A model generated the notes under the pieces. It saw only the letters and a list, made by a program, of their open reading frames with translations. It was not told the origin of the DNA and did not search any database. This document shows, piece by piece, positions 1 through 9,125 of a DNA stretch of 64,000 bases (position 1 is its first letter; each line of letters starts with the position of its first letter). Location: positions 408,019 to 472,018 of the forward strand of contig JAFIDK010000004.1 in NCBI GenBank assembly GCA_017051695.1. The letters run 5' to 3'. The position numbers were made by a program, and so were the translations under genes. The DNA comes from Algoriphagus aestuarii. GTDB lineage: Bacteria > Bacteroidota > Bacteroidia > Cytophagales > Cyclobacteriaceae.

Positions 1-1017
1 GTGATGAGCTAACTGCTGAGCCACATTCCAATACATATTCTTGAAATTAGACTGGCAGACTTTGGTCGATTTCTTTCCCTCTGGCTGGATATACACTTCT
101 AAATTGATATCGAAACTATGTGCTTTTTCACATTGCAAATACGGCAAAACTTCAGGTTCCTGAACTGGACCCTCTGTTTTGAAATATTCCAAAGCTTCCA
201 ATGTCACCACCCATGGAGACATGGAAGACGCAAAGCTTTTTCCTAAAAAAGGACCTAAAGGAACGTATTCCCAAGCTTGGATATCCCTAGCCGACCAGTC
301 GTTAAATAAGGCAAACCCAAAAATATAATCTTCCGCATCTCCGGTGCTGATCGAATCACCCAATTTGGTGGACTTGCCAGTGATAAATGCCAATTCTAAC
401 TCAAAATCCATCTTTTTGGAAGGGCCAAAGCCTGGGTTTTCCATATCCGGAGTTTTGAACTGACCTTTCGGTCTGTGGATTGGGACTCCTGAAGGAATAA
501 TGCTGGATGCCCTACCATGATAACCTACAGGTAAATGTTTCCAGTTAGGCAACAAGGCATTTTCCGGATCACGAAACATTTTACCCACGTTCGTGGCATG
601 CTCCATAGAGCTGTAAAAATCCGTATAGTCTCCGATTTTTACAGGCAGAAGCATTTCAGCTTCCTTCCGATTGACCATTACCTTTCCTCGTGCTGAGTGA
701 TCTCTTAGCTTTTCATTATCCGCCAAAAGCAAATCCTGAACCCGTTCTCGGATCTTTTTAGTCTGGACTTTACCCAATGAAATCAATTCATTCAAGGCTT
801 CATTCAAGAAGATCCCTTCTGGCAAAAACAGATCAGAGAAAAAGCCTTCCTGATCCAAAACACTTAGATCAACAATCTTATCCCCTATCGCGATCCCAGT
901 TCTGGGACTCAGTCTCTTGTTTTTGAAAACCCCAAAAGGAAGATTGTAAATAGTGAAATCAGAATTTTTGGGAACTTCCACCCAAGTACTCAAGGTGTTG
1001 GTTGTGCTGTCGCTCAT
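1..1017 (-). CDS. fahA: Fumarylacetoacetase, C-terminus cut by window edge
   Basis: Last enzyme of tyrosine/homogentisate degradation; hydrolyses fumarylacetoacetate to fumarate and acetoacetate in the cytosol. The 339 visible codons run in frame from an ATG at 1017 to the left edge without a stop, so the C-terminal part lies outside. The N-terminal SH3-like domain (about residues 1-115) is followed by the FAH catalytic fold with family motifs such as VGYHGRASS, DFELELAFITG (metal-binding acidic residues), NDWSARDIQ and PLGPFLGKSF. It is divergent from valS with 287 bp between the start codons. No other tyrosine-degradation gene is visible on this side. Confidence 0.93.
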   Translation of the reverse strand, partial: MSDSTTNTLSTWVEVPKNSDFTIYNLPFGVFKNKRLSPRTGIAIGDKIVDLSVLDQEGFFSDLFLPEGIFLNEALNELISLGKVQTKKIRERVQDLLLADNEKLRDHSARGKVMVNRKEAEMLLPVKIGDYTDFYSSMEHATNVGKMFRDPENALLPNWKHLPVGYHGRASSIIPSGVPIHRPKGQFKTPDMENPGFGPSKKMDFELELAFITGKSTKLGDSISTGDAEDYIFGFALFNDWSARDIQAWEYVPLGPFLGKSFASSMSPWVVTLEALEYFKTEGPVQEPEVLPYLQCEKAHSFDINLEVYIQPEGKKSTKVCQSNFKNMYWNVAQQLAHH

Positions 1018-1274
1018 GTGTAAAAATCTTTCAGTGGGCAAATTTAGGGTTTAATGATGAAATGTAAAGGATTTTAAAACCTATGAACCTTTTGGATTGT
1101 TTTTCCCAATCTTCATCCTTTTGATATCCTTGTCATTATCGGCTGAGATGAATCTTTTTCTTGAAGTAAAAAAATATCGGATTAAAGTACCTCAACCAGT
1201 GATTTTCAATTCTTCTATTGAAAATGGTGTTCACATTTATTCATTTTTAAACAGGCTAAAAGGTATAAATCCAC

Positions 1275-1282
1275 TATTTTTG
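1275..1282 (+). promoter_or_regulatory. Bacteroidota -7 element of valS
   Basis: TATTTTTG matches the Bacteroidota sigma-A -7 consensus TAnnTTTG and lies 22 bp before the valS ATG. No convincing -33 TTG is seen at the usual spacing. The rest of the 287-bp fahA-valS gap is AT-rich and I see no conserved gene in it. Confidence 0.55.
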
Positions 1283-1304
1283 CCCCTCAAATAATTTCCC
1301 GATT

Positions 1305-3938
1305 ATGTCTATTGCAAGTAAATACGATCCAGCCTCAGCCGAAGCCAAGTGGTACGCTTACTGGATGGAACACAAGCTTTTTTCTTCGAAAGTTGATCCG
1401 AATAAAGAGCCTTACACCATCGTAATCCCTCCACCAAACGTCACAGGGGTCTTGCACATGGGACACATGCTGAATAATACCATTCAGGATGTTTTGATCC
1501 GTCGCGCCAGGATGCAAGGCAAAAATGCATGCTGGGTACCTGGAACTGACCACGCTTCCATTGCTACGGAAGCCAAAGTTGTAAAAATGCTGAAAGAACA
1601 GGGAATTGATAAGAAATCTATTTCCCGTGAGGAGTTTTTGAAGCATGCCTGGGAATGGAAAGAAAAGTACGGAGGAATTATCCTGGAGCAACTGAAAAAA
1701 CTGGGAGCATCCTGTGACTGGGATCGTACGGCCTTTACCATGGACGAAGGTCTGAGTGATGCAGTTATCACCGTTTTTGTGGATTTGCATAAAAAAGGAA
1801 AAATCTACCGCGGTATCCGCATGGTCAACTGGGATCCTCAAGGTAAAACAGCCTTGTCTGATGACGAGGTAATTACCAAAGAGATCCAATCTAAACTCTA
1901 CTATATCAAGTATCAGATCGAGGGAACTGAAAATGAGTTTTTGACGATTGCTACGACACGACCTGAAACAATCATGGCCGATGTGGCGATTTGTGTCAAT
2001 CCAAATGACCCTCGTTTTACACATCTGAAAGGAAAGAAAGCGATTGTTCCTTTGATCAATCGTCCTATACCTATCATCGAAGATGAATACGTGGATATGG
2101 AATTCGGTACCGGTTGCCTCAAAGTAACTCCTGCTCACGATATCAATGACTACGAACTTGGTCTGAAACATAAATTGGAGGTAATCGACATCTTAAATGA
2201 TGACGGAACACTCAATGAAAAAGCACAGATTTTAGTTGGTGAGGACCGATTTGTTGCCAGAAAAATGATTGGCAAGAAACTGAAGGAAATTGATCAACTG
2301 GAAAAAATCGAAGATTATAAATCCAATGTAGGTCATTCCGAAAGAACAGATGCAGTTGTTGAGCCGAAGCTCTCCATGCAGTGGTTTCTGAAAATGGATG
2401 AAATCACTAAGCCAGCTTTAAGCTCGGTAATGGATGATGTAATTCAGCTATATCCGCCAAAATTCAAGAACATGTATCGTTCTTGGATGGAAAATGTACG
2501 CGATTGGTGTATTTCCCGTCAGCTTTGGTGGGGACATAGAATTCCTGCCTATTTCTTGCCAAATGGCGAATATGTAGTTGCTAAAACTGCAGAAGAAGCG
2601 CTGGAAATCGCCAATAAAACTTATGGACTAAATTACCAACTGGCTGATCTGAACCAGGAAGAGGATGTTTTGGATACCTGGTTTAGTGCTTGGTTGTGGC
2701 CGATTTCGGTTTTTGATACCGATGTGTTTACCACTGGTAAGCCAAACGAAGACCTGAAGTATTATTACCCAACCAATGATCTGGTGACAGCCCCTGAAAT
2801 TCTATTCTTCTGGGTTGCTAGAATGATCATCGCTGGGTATGAATACACGGGAGAAAAGCCATTCAAAAATGTGTATCTCACAGGGATTGTCCGTGATAAG
2901 CTGGGTAGAAAAATGTCCAAATCTCTAGGCAACTCTCCAGACCCATTAGAATTAATCGCCCAAAACGGCGCTGATGGTGTTAGAACAGGGATGTTATTTT
3001 CATCTCCTGCCGGTAATGATTTGCCCTATGATGATAAATTGGTGGAGCAAGGAAGAAACTTCGCTAACAAAATCTGGAATGCATTCAGATTGGTTAAAGG
3101 TTGGGAAATTGATCCGAACTTGGATGGGTCAGGGAATACTTCAAGTATAGAATGGTTTGAAAACCGATTCAATCAAGCGTTGATAGAAATCAATGAACAC
3201 TTCGATAAATTCAGGATTTCTGATGCTTTGATGACTACTTATAAGTTGGTTTGGGGGGATTTCTGTTCTTGGTATCTTGAAATGATCAAGCCTGAATATC
3301 AGCATCCAATTGATCAGGCTACTTACGATAAGACCATTGCGCTATTTGAAGATATTCTGAAGATCCTTCATCCTTTTATGCCATTTATTTCCGAGGAACT
3401 TTGGCATCAAATCAAAGAAAGATCAGTGGAAGAATCGCTGATTTTGGCATCATGGCCAAAAGCAAAATCCTTTGATGCAAAAATCATCGAAGAAGCAACT
3501 CAGGTTTTTGAAGTGGTTTCGCAAGTAAGAAACTTACGCGCTTCGAAAGGAATGTCTCCAAAAGAAGAGTTAGATCTTACCATTAAAACCTCTCAAAACC
3601 AGCTCTACAAGCGATTTGAGACAGTTTTGAATAAACTAGCCAACTTGTCTTCCTTGAGTTTCGGAGACAAAGTAGAAAACGCAATCAGCTTTGTGGTAAA
3701 AGCAGACGAGTGCTTTGTTCCGATGGGTGATGCGATTAATGTAGAAGAGGAAAAAGAGAATATCCAGAAAGAACTGGACTACACCAAAGGCTTCCTGAAC
3801 TCGGTGATGAAGAAACTCAGCAACGAGCGATTTGTATCTGGGGCACCAGAAAAAGTGATAGAAATGGAGCGCAAGAAACAAGCAGATGCCGAAGCAAAAA
3901 TCAAGGCATTGGAAGAAAGCCTGGCGAAACTAGGTTAA
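1305..3938 (+). CDS. valS: Valine--tRNA ligase
   Basis: Class I aminoacyl-tRNA synthetase charging tRNA-Val in the cytosol. The 877-residue length is normal for the family. The ATP-binding HIGH motif appears as HMGH at residues 51-54 after PPPNVTG, and KMSKS at 536-540 inside GRKMSKSLGN. Between them lies the CP1 editing domain (about 180-350, with TTRPETIMAD and GTGCLKVTPAHD). The anticodon-binding helical domain follows, and a basic-acidic coiled-coil arm closes the protein (about 810-877, ending in alternating K/E/A helices), as in other ValRS. It is transcribed alone and ends at a factor-independent terminator 15 bp downstream. Housekeeping gene; nothing is missing. Confidence 0.98.
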   Translation: MSIASKYDPASAEAKWYAYWMEHKLFSSKVDPNKEPYTIVIPPPNVTGVLHMGHMLNNTIQDVLIRRARMQGKNACWVPGTDHASIATEAKVVKMLKEQGIDKKSISREEFLKHAWEWKEKYGGIILEQLKKLGASCDWDRTAFTMDEGLSDAVITVFVDLHKKGKIYRGIRMVNWDPQGKTALSDDEVITKEIQSKLYYIKYQIEGTENEFLTIATTRPETIMADVAICVNPNDPRFTHLKGKKAIVPLINRPIPIIEDEYVDMEFGTGCLKVTPAHDINDYELGLKHKLEVIDILNDDGTLNEKAQILVGEDRFVARKMIGKKLKEIDQLEKIEDYKSNVGHSERTDAVVEPKLSMQWFLKMDEITKPALSSVMDDVIQLYPPKFKNMYRSWMENVRDWCISRQLWWGHRIPAYFLPNGEYVVAKTAEEALEIANKTYGLNYQLADLNQEEDVLDTWFSAWLWPISVFDTDVFTTGKPNEDLKYYYPTNDLVTAPEILFFWVARMIIAGYEYTGEKPFKNVYLTGIVRDKLGRKMSKSLGNSPDPLELIAQNGADGVRTGMLFSSPAGNDLPYDDKLVEQGRNFANKIWNAFRLVKGWEIDPNLDGSGNTSSIEWFENRFNQALIEINEHFDKFRISDALMTTYKLVWGDFCSWYLEMIKPEYQHPIDQATYDKTIALFEDILKILHPFMPFISEELWHQIKERSVEESLILASWPKAKSFDAKIIEEATQVFEVVSQVRNLRASKGMSPKEELDLTIKTSQNQLYKRFETVLNKLANLSSLSFGDKVENAISFVVKADECFVPMGDAINVEEEKENIQKELDYTKGFLNSVMKKLSNERFVSGAPEKVIEMERKKQADAEAKIKALEESLAKLG

Positions 3939-3953
3939 TTAATAAATGAAAAG

Positions 3954-3976
3954 CGGAGCATTTGCTCCGTTTTTTT
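3954..3976 (+). terminator. Rho-independent terminator of valS
   Basis: A 7-bp perfect stem (CGGAGCA/TGCTCCG) with a 2-base loop is followed by seven T residues. It sits between valS and the convergent amidase, whose stop codon (3975-3977) overlaps the end of the T-run. Confidence 0.88.
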
Positions 3977-4970
3977 ATTGGTCAAAATCCAAAAAGGATT
4001 TACTCAGCCATTTTTCTTCCAGACTGATTTTGCACCATCCATTACTCTCCTTGGAGATAAAGACTTCTTCGGACTGCATTAAATTATCTACAATTTCATA
4101 GTGTGTCCCCGGACCACTTCTTACCCGAAGGACATTTGCATTGACAGTTGCCCGGAAGACCTCCACTGTATACTTTCCATAAACCCAATGCGATTGGCTG
4201 TTGGAAATTTTTAACCAGCCATTGGATTCTTCATAGATTCTTAAAATCGATCCCAATTGAGCAGGTTCCCGATCTTGGGTTTTCCTAGCAGAACCCGAAG
4301 CATCTACCCGAATATTTAAAGAATCAGCTGTGACGGCCACGTATTTCTGAATGGCTGCCAGAGGTTCGGGAGGATTTACCTGACCTCCCAATTCCTGATG
4401 GACCAGAGGAAGGAAAAAAGTCTGAAAATCAGAAACCTTGTTCCCTCCAAAAAAATTGGTTCCCGGACAAGTTTTATTCCCTCCCGAGCCATTGTTACGT
4501 TTTCCTGTACTTAGCTCAAACCAATGGTGGTAAATGATGCTAAAGCTATTGACAGGCAATCTGAATTTTTTACACAATGCTGCGGTCATTTTCACGATGG
4601 TATCTCGATGCTCATTGGTCATCTGATCCCCTCCATGGTCAAAATTACCCAGGTGTTCGATGCAAATAGAATCTCTATTGGCTCCGAAAATACAAGCTGG
4701 AGTAGCCTCTAAGGATCTTCCGGTTACGATTGTTCCATCTGGAAAAGTAGTAAAATGCTGACCAATATCACTCCAACCATTGTTTCGCACATGATAGTTT
4801 TTCATCGCCACTTGCCTATCAAAATGGTTTCTTCCATTGAAATGTGCATAGCTGGGACTCCAAGTATGATGCTGCTGAACAGTGAGAATGGTTCTGGCAA
4901 TTCGTTGGGTTTGGATCCAAGCACCAAACTCTGCCATTGTCATTTTTAAAAAGCCGTTTTTAGATTCCAT
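3975..4970 (-). CDS. N-acetylmuramoyl-L-alanine amidase with two SH3b domains
   Basis: Predicted zinc amidase of the Amidase_2/PGRP family, cleaving the amide between muramic acid and the peptide stem. In the N-terminal domain (about residues 20-190) candidate Zn ligands are His34/His35 (QQHHTW), His148/His149 (IYHHW) and Cys168 (TCPG). Two bacterial SH3-like wall-binding domains follow at about 210-265 and 272-328 (second one with NVLRVRSGPG). No signal peptide is seen, which is unusual for a peptidoglycan hydrolase working outside the cell. It may act on recycled fragments, be released by lysis, or derive from a phage or toxin-like source; no phage genes are near. It is a single gene convergent with valS. 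Confidence 0.85.
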   Translation of the reverse strand: MESKNGFLKMTMAEFGAWIQTQRIARTILTVQQHHTWSPSYAHFNGRNHFDRQVAMKNYHVRNNGWSDIGQHFTTFPDGTIVTGRSLEATPACIFGANRDSICIEHLGNFDHGGDQMTNEHRDTIVKMTAALCKKFRLPVNSFSIIYHHWFELSTGKRNNGSGGNKTCPGTNFFGGNKVSDFQTFFLPLVHQELGGQVNPPEPLAAIQKYVAVTADSLNIRVDASGSARKTQDREPAQLGSILRIYEESNGWLKISNSQSHWVYGKYTVEVFRATVNANVLRVRSGPGTHYEIVDNLMQSEEVFISKESNGWCKISLEEKWLSKSFLDFDQ

Positions 4971-4988
4971 GGTTTCCTTTTAAAAGTG

Positions 4989-5024
4989 AAAAATTTCTAC
5001 CCATTTAATTTAGGTAGAATTTTT
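4989..5024 (-). terminator. Hairpin terminator after the DUF1080 gene
   Basis: GGTAGAATTTTT pairs with AAAAATTTCTACC, with one bulged base, directly at the stop codon of the DUF1080 gene. On the minus strand the 3' arm itself supplies the T-run. A plausible factor-independent terminator. Confidence 0.6.
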
Positions 5025-5854
5025 CAATCCAAAGGAACCTGTTTCAATAGTTCTTTTATTCTTAAATCCCGAAACAAAACTCCCTGCCCTTCACTCTGAA
5101 GTCCGATAAATCCCTCTGTGAGAGGCTTTCCATCTATTTTTATGGTAGGATCAAAACGATTGGCAGTTCCACCTCCTATTTGAGGCTTGGTATATCGCAA
5201 AACAGTATCCCCATTTACCAAATGAATGACTAGTGAATCGGCAAATACGATAAGGTCTGCACGTACCCACTCATCCCATTTATAAGTTTCTGAGGTGGAA
5301 TTGATGCAGTGACGAGGATCTTTTTCACCATCAAAAAATACATCTGTTCCAGGAGAGCACATGTTTCCAGTTGGTCTGGCAACTCCTTCTTTCTCTTCTG
5401 CAAGCATCTGCCACTCCACTGAGATAGGCCAATCCTGCTCCTTCAGAATCGTATTTGGATCTTGGGAATGGAACATCACTCCACTGTTTCTATAAGTATA
5501 ACTTGCTGCATCTTCCAGCCACTGATCCGTGAATCTATATTCCCAAGTCATATGAAAGGAAGAATACGGTTTCTCATAAAACAAGTGCCCATAGCGATCA
5601 TCAAAGCCTTCATTGTAATCGTCATAATTCACCTCGATGATCCCATCAACGACACGAAATGTATTCGCATAATTTTCTCCTGTTTCATGATGTTGAATTT
5701 TTGGAATCCAACCATCCAGATTTTCGCCGTTGAACATACTGATCCATTCAGAATCCTGATTTTCGGAATCGACTATGGAAACCTCGGCTTTATTTTGGGT
5801 ACAAGCAGCAAAAACTAAAGCAAGAGAAAAGAATTGGAGTACTTTCTTGATCAT
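5024..5854 (-). CDS. DUF1080 (3-keto-disaccharide hydrolase family) lipoprotein
   Basis: Secreted lipoprotein: hydrophobic signal followed by a lipobox ending in Cys18 (VFAAC). The mature part (about residues 35-270) has the DUF1080/LamG-like beta-sandwich pattern: MFNGENLDGW near the start, a NSGVMFHSQ segment in the middle, and GFIGLQSEGQGVLFRDLRIKE near the end. Several members of this family act on 3-keto sugars or are glycan-binding proteins in polysaccharide use. No glycosidase or SusC/D genes lie beside it, so the substrate cannot be inferred. Its own terminator follows, and it lies 72 bp downstream of the lipid-kinase gene on the same strand. Confidence 0.85.
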   Translation of the reverse strand: MIKKVLQFFSLALVFAACTQNKAEVSIVDSENQDSEWISMFNGENLDGWIPKIQHHETGENYANTFRVVDGIIEVNYDDYNEGFDDRYGHLFYEKPYSSFHMTWEYRFTDQWLEDAASYTYRNSGVMFHSQDPNTILKEQDWPISVEWQMLAEEKEGVARPTGNMCSPGTDVFFDGEKDPRHCINSTSETYKWDEWVRADLIVFADSLVIHLVNGDTVLRYTKPQIGGGTANRFDPTIKIDGKPLTEGFIGLQSEGQGVLFRDLRIKELLKQVPLD

Positions 5855-5926
5855 GGAATATGAGAATATTGAAAAAGGAAGATATACAAAACTCTTTAAC
5901 TTTAGAGTAACTACTTTATAATCGGC

Positions 5927-6832
5927 TTAGGAATAATCCTTTTGGCAAGCTGCATATTTTTTTGACGTGAGAAACTGAAATGCTGATTTTTCAATTTTAG
6001 CAGTGATTTTTGATGGTTTCCCCATCGTTTCGCCATCAATCTGAAATTCCACTTCCTCTGGATTTTCTATTTCACATGATTCGCAACGGAAAACATTAGA
6101 GGAATTCTGCTCTTCCAAGTCTCCTTTAAACATCGCAAGAGTCATCCGGATATAATCTTTTGCAGACTCGGGATTGAGCGCGATAATCTCAAATTTCCCA
6201 TCATCCAGTTTACCTCTGCAATTAATCAGGGCACCAGTACCGTATTGATCTCCATTGGCAATCACCAGCATTTTAGCTGCAATTTCCCTGGTTTGACCAT
6301 TGATAGTTAGTCTGTAAACTTTTGGTTCGGTGGTAAAAATCTCAGAAAGTGAACTTTTGATATAGGCCAACATGCCTCTCCCATCCACACTTTCAAACTT
6401 CTTTACCAAATTGGCATTGAAACCAAAATCGGCCATATGCAGACAGATCTCATCGTTGATTTTTACTGCATCGATGGGATGTAAGTTAAAATCCCGGATA
6501 GCTTCCCAGGCATCCTCCACCGTATGTATTCCCATACATTTAGCCAATCCGTTGGCAGAACCAAAAGGGACGATACAAAGTGGTACTTCTACTTCTCTCA
6601 AGGCCATGGCCACTAACTTAACTGTTCCATCCCCTCCACCAATCAATACCAAGTCAGGAGCAACCCGATCAAATTCCAGTTTGACCTTCATTGCATCTTC
6701 CTCCCCTGTCGTTTCAAACACATGCGTTTCATATTCAGGAAGTTTCAACTCGAGCTTTTCGATCAATTCTTCCTTTTCTATTTTGCTATCCCCCGATATG
6801 GGGTTAAAAACAAATAAACATACTTTTCTCAT
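5927..6832 (-). CDS. Diacylglycerol/lipid kinase family protein
   Basis: Soluble lipid kinase of the DAGK catalytic family (YegS/DgkB-like), about 300 residues as usual. The N-terminal NAD-kinase-like fold carries NPISG at 10-14 and the nucleotide-binding GGGDGT at 65-70, followed by PFGSANGLAKCMG, typical of the lipid-kinase subfamily. The C-terminal beta-sandwich ends near residue 290. It probably phosphorylates diacylglycerol or a related lipid with ATP at the inner membrane surface. The gene directly upstream (4 bp away, same strand) encodes a phosphatase of the APP1 type with the opposite predicted reaction. The exact lipid substrate is unknown. Confidence 0.88.
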   Translation of the reverse strand: MRKVCLFVFNPISGDSKIEKEELIEKLELKLPEYETHVFETTGEEDAMKVKLEFDRVAPDLVLIGGGDGTVKLVAMALREVEVPLCIVPFGSANGLAKCMGIHTVEDAWEAIRDFNLHPIDAVKINDEICLHMADFGFNANLVKKFESVDGRGMLAYIKSSLSEIFTTEPKVYRLTINGQTREIAAKMLVIANGDQYGTGALINCRGKLDDGKFEIIALNPESAKDYIRMTLAMFKGDLEEQNSSNVFRCESCEIENPEEVEFQIDGETMGKPSKITAKIEKSAFQFLTSKKYAACQKDYS

Positions 6833-6836
6833 GCTT

Positions 6837-7835
6837 TTATTTTTTTATAAACTGATGCCTATCTGCCAATTCCATCGCCTGCTCTGAGGTTTCCACAAAG
6901 AAAAATTTATCCATTCCTACCTCTGCATCGAGTTTGGCTTTTCTTTCTAATTCCAATTCACCCACAATCCGGATAAAAACGGCTATCACCCGATCCGGAA
7001 ATCTTCTGATCACTTCAGCATAAATTTCTGGATCATGCTGCCCGCTGTCTCCTATTAAAAAAAACCGCATCTGTGGATAGAGATTAAATAGGAAAATGAT
7101 TTTATCCAGCTTATGGCTATGATCACCTCCGCCTGACTTCCAGATATTTTTAATGTTGAGGTGTTTGTCTTTTAATAAAGTTGGTCCTTTGGGGATATGT
7201 CTGAACCTCATAAAATCCCTGATCAGCTCATACATAGACCAATCACTACTTGACACATAAAAGATGGGTTTTTCACCGTTTTCGGTCAATTCTTTATAAA
7301 ACTCCGAGACACCTGGTAGAGGTCTTCGGGTATAGGCGTTCTTAGAGATCGAAAGCCAAAACTTTTTCCCGAGATCCGTAGCATGGGAAATGATTATCGT
7401 ATCATCAATATCAGAAATGACTCCTTCTTCTTCTGTTTCAAACCTTTGGATATTTTTGCTGATCCAAATTGGCTTATTTTTATCCAAAGGCTCAAGTACT
7501 CTTAAGTTCACATGTTCCAATAAATCCAAATTGGGATTTTCCACCTCAATCTGTTTCTCAAAAACCCCATCCTCATCAGTTCTGACTTTCAGATTTATAT
7601 GATGGATTTGGATCTCCACCAATGCTTCCGGAACACTTTTCACAGAATACCTACGGATAGTTGCCAAAATATTTTTAATCCAAGAATTTCTTGAACTAGG
7701 CTTTTTTCGGCTATAGGAGGTCACTACTCTACCTTTTACAAAAACCTGTTTCTTATTTCCAAAAGCAAGAAACGGCTCCACTCTAATTTTGTCTTTAGAG
7801 CTAATCTGTTTTTGTGGGATAATTTCAGTAATCAT
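6837..7835 (-). CDS. APP1-type phosphatidate phosphatase domain protein (DUF2183)
   Basis: HAD-like phosphatase of the App1/DUF2183 family, which in yeast dephosphorylates phosphatidate to diacylglycerol. The catalytic DxDxT motif is visible as DIDDT at residues 142-146, followed by PLPGVSEFYKEL, the FYVSSSDWSMY segment and the GDSGQHDPEIY motif near 260. The N-terminal 130 residues form a beta-rich region ahead of the HAD core. No signal peptide or membrane segment is seen. It forms a two-gene operon with the lipid kinase downstream (4-bp gap), so kinase and phosphatase activities on the same lipid class may be co-expressed. Confidence 0.85.
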   Translation of the reverse strand: MITEIIPQKQISSKDKIRVEPFLAFGNKKQVFVKGRVVTSYSRKKPSSRNSWIKNILATIRRYSVKSVPEALVEIQIHHINLKVRTDEDGVFEKQIEVENPNLDLLEHVNLRVLEPLDKNKPIWISKNIQRFETEEEGVISDIDDTIIISHATDLGKKFWLSISKNAYTRRPLPGVSEFYKELTENGEKPIFYVSSSDWSMYELIRDFMRFRHIPKGPTLLKDKHLNIKNIWKSGGGDHSHKLDKIIFLFNLYPQMRFFLIGDSGQHDPEIYAEVIRRFPDRVIAVFIRIVGELELERKAKLDAEVGMDKFFFVETSEQAMELADRHQFIKK

Positions 7836-7902
7836 AGGATGAAAAAATGCAAAAAAAAGGCCTAGGGCTTTGGCGCATCATTTCATCGAGTTATAAAATT
7901 CA

Positions 7903-7934
7903 AAAAAGCCACTCCGGGATTACCGAAATGGCTC
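7903..7934 (-). terminator. Terminator of the M42 peptidase gene
   Basis: On the minus strand a stem beginning AGCCA and closing TGGCT (with G-U pairs inside) is followed by a run of T (A6 on the plus strand at 7903-7908). It lies between the peptidase stop codon (7953) and the APP1 gene start (7835), separating the two transcription units. Confidence 0.75.
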
Positions 7935-7952
7935 TAAAAAATCGGGATGTTT

Positions 7953-9005
7953 TTAATGTTTCCAATCATATTGATCCACCTGCTCGAGGCAAGCAATCAA
8001 CAACGCAATAGAATCGGCAATATCCTGCTTATGTGCCATCTCTATCACCTGATGCAAATGTCTGGTGGGGATTGAAATTGCCCCTGCTATTGCGCCTTGT
8101 TTTCCCATTCTTTGAACTCCCGCAGTGTCTGTTCCTCCGGCTGTTAGAATTTCAGGCTGCCATTTGATCTTTTCTTTTGTAGCTGTCTGTTTCATAAACT
8201 CCACCATTCTGTAATCACATATGGTCATGGCGTCCATGATTTTGATGGCGGTTCCTTTTCCTAATTCCGTCACTTTTTCATGGGCCTGAGCTCCAGGCAC
8301 GTCAAAGGCAATAGTGGTATCCAAAGCGATTCCAAAATCAGGATTGATGCCGTGAGCTGCTACATTCGCCCCTCTCAATCCGACTTCTTCCTGCACTGTA
8401 AAAGTAGCATAGACATCATAGGCCGGATTTTTCAGATTTTTAAGTGTCTCTATCAGGATAAATACCGCAACTCTATTATCTATGGATTTACAGTTCACAC
8501 AGTCACCCATCTCGATCAATTCCCGATCCCTGGTGACCGGATCTCCAATAGAAACAACCTTTTCAACTTCTTCTTTTGACATGCCTAAATCAATAAAAAA
8601 GTCAGTGGTTTTAGGAAGTTTGGTCCGCTCTTCAGCAGACATCACGTGAATAGGTTTACTTCCCATCACTCCTACCAAATCCTTTTTACCATGTACGATT
8701 ACCCGCTGTGCTGTCAAGGTTTTTGGATCAAATCCACCAAGCGTATGGAATCTCAAAAATCCATTGTCATCGATATGGGTAACGATAAATCCGATTTCAT
8801 CCATATGTGCCGCTACCATGACCCGCTTGCCATCTGGATTGTTTTTCCCCTTTTTAATAGCGATAACATTTCCCAGATTATCGATTTTCACTTCATCAGA
8901 AATTGGGCTTACCAATTCTACTACAAGATCCCTCACTCTCTTCTCAAATCCAGGAGCTCCTGCTATTTCACATATTTCCTTTAAGAGGGCTACGTTTATA
9001 TCCAT
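7953..9005 (-). CDS. M42 family metallopeptidase (FrvX/glutamyl aminopeptidase-like)
   Basis: Cytosolic di-metal aminopeptidase of the tetrahedral M42 (TET) family, 350 residues as expected. The metal ligands and catalytic residues are in place: His67 and Asp69 (AAHMDE), Asp176 (SIDNR), catalytic Glu206 with Glu207 (VQEEVGLRG), Asp229 (ALDTT) and His318 near the end (RHLHQV). It trims N-terminal residues from short peptides. It is monocistronic, with its own terminator downstream and the purF terminator upstream. The start ATG at 9005 precedes the conserved LLKEICEIAGAPGFE N-terminus. It was historically often mislabelled endoglucanase. Confidence 0.92.
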   Translation of the reverse strand: MDINVALLKEICEIAGAPGFEKRVRDLVVELVSPISDEVKIDNLGNVIAIKKGKNNPDGKRVMVAAHMDEIGFIVTHIDDNGFLRFHTLGGFDPKTLTAQRVIVHGKKDLVGVMGSKPIHVMSAEERTKLPKTTDFFIDLGMSKEEVEKVVSIGDPVTRDRELIEMGDCVNCKSIDNRVAVFILIETLKNLKNPAYDVYATFTVQEEVGLRGANVAAHGINPDFGIALDTTIAFDVPGAQAHEKVTELGKGTAIKIMDAMTICDYRMVEFMKQTATKEKIKWQPEILTAGGTDTAGVQRMGKQGAIAGAISIPTRHLHQVIEMAHKQDIADSIALLIACLEQVDQYDWKH

Positions 9006-9062
9006 GATCTATTTTTCAAATTTTATTAGAATTTCAACACTAATTTATCTAACCTAATTCTT

Positions 9063-9101
9063 AAAAAGAGAAAAGGCACAGGGAAAATTCCCCGTGCCTT
9101 T
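9063..9101 (-). terminator. Terminator of the purF-type gene
   Basis: A strong stem (AAAGGCAC / GTGCCTTT, extended by GGG/CCC across one mismatch) is followed on the minus strand by a T-rich tail. It lies 25 bp after the stop codon of the amidophosphoribosyltransferase gene. Confidence 0.85.
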
Positions 9102-9125
9102 ATAGTTCTAATCAAATTAAATCTT

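Noticed and set aside
1097-1294. 65-codon open frame upstream of valS
   Set aside because: Begins with a hydrophobic stretch but has no promoter, no conserved pattern, and overlaps the valS promoter; probably chance in AT-rich DNA.
1335-2171. 278-codon open frame antisense to valS
   Set aside because: It lies wholly inside valS, matches no family I know and has the composition expected of the opposite strand of a conserved gene.
3975-4970. Prophage endolysin cassette
   Set aside because: The amidase has no holin, structural phage gene or integrase nearby and sits among core genes.
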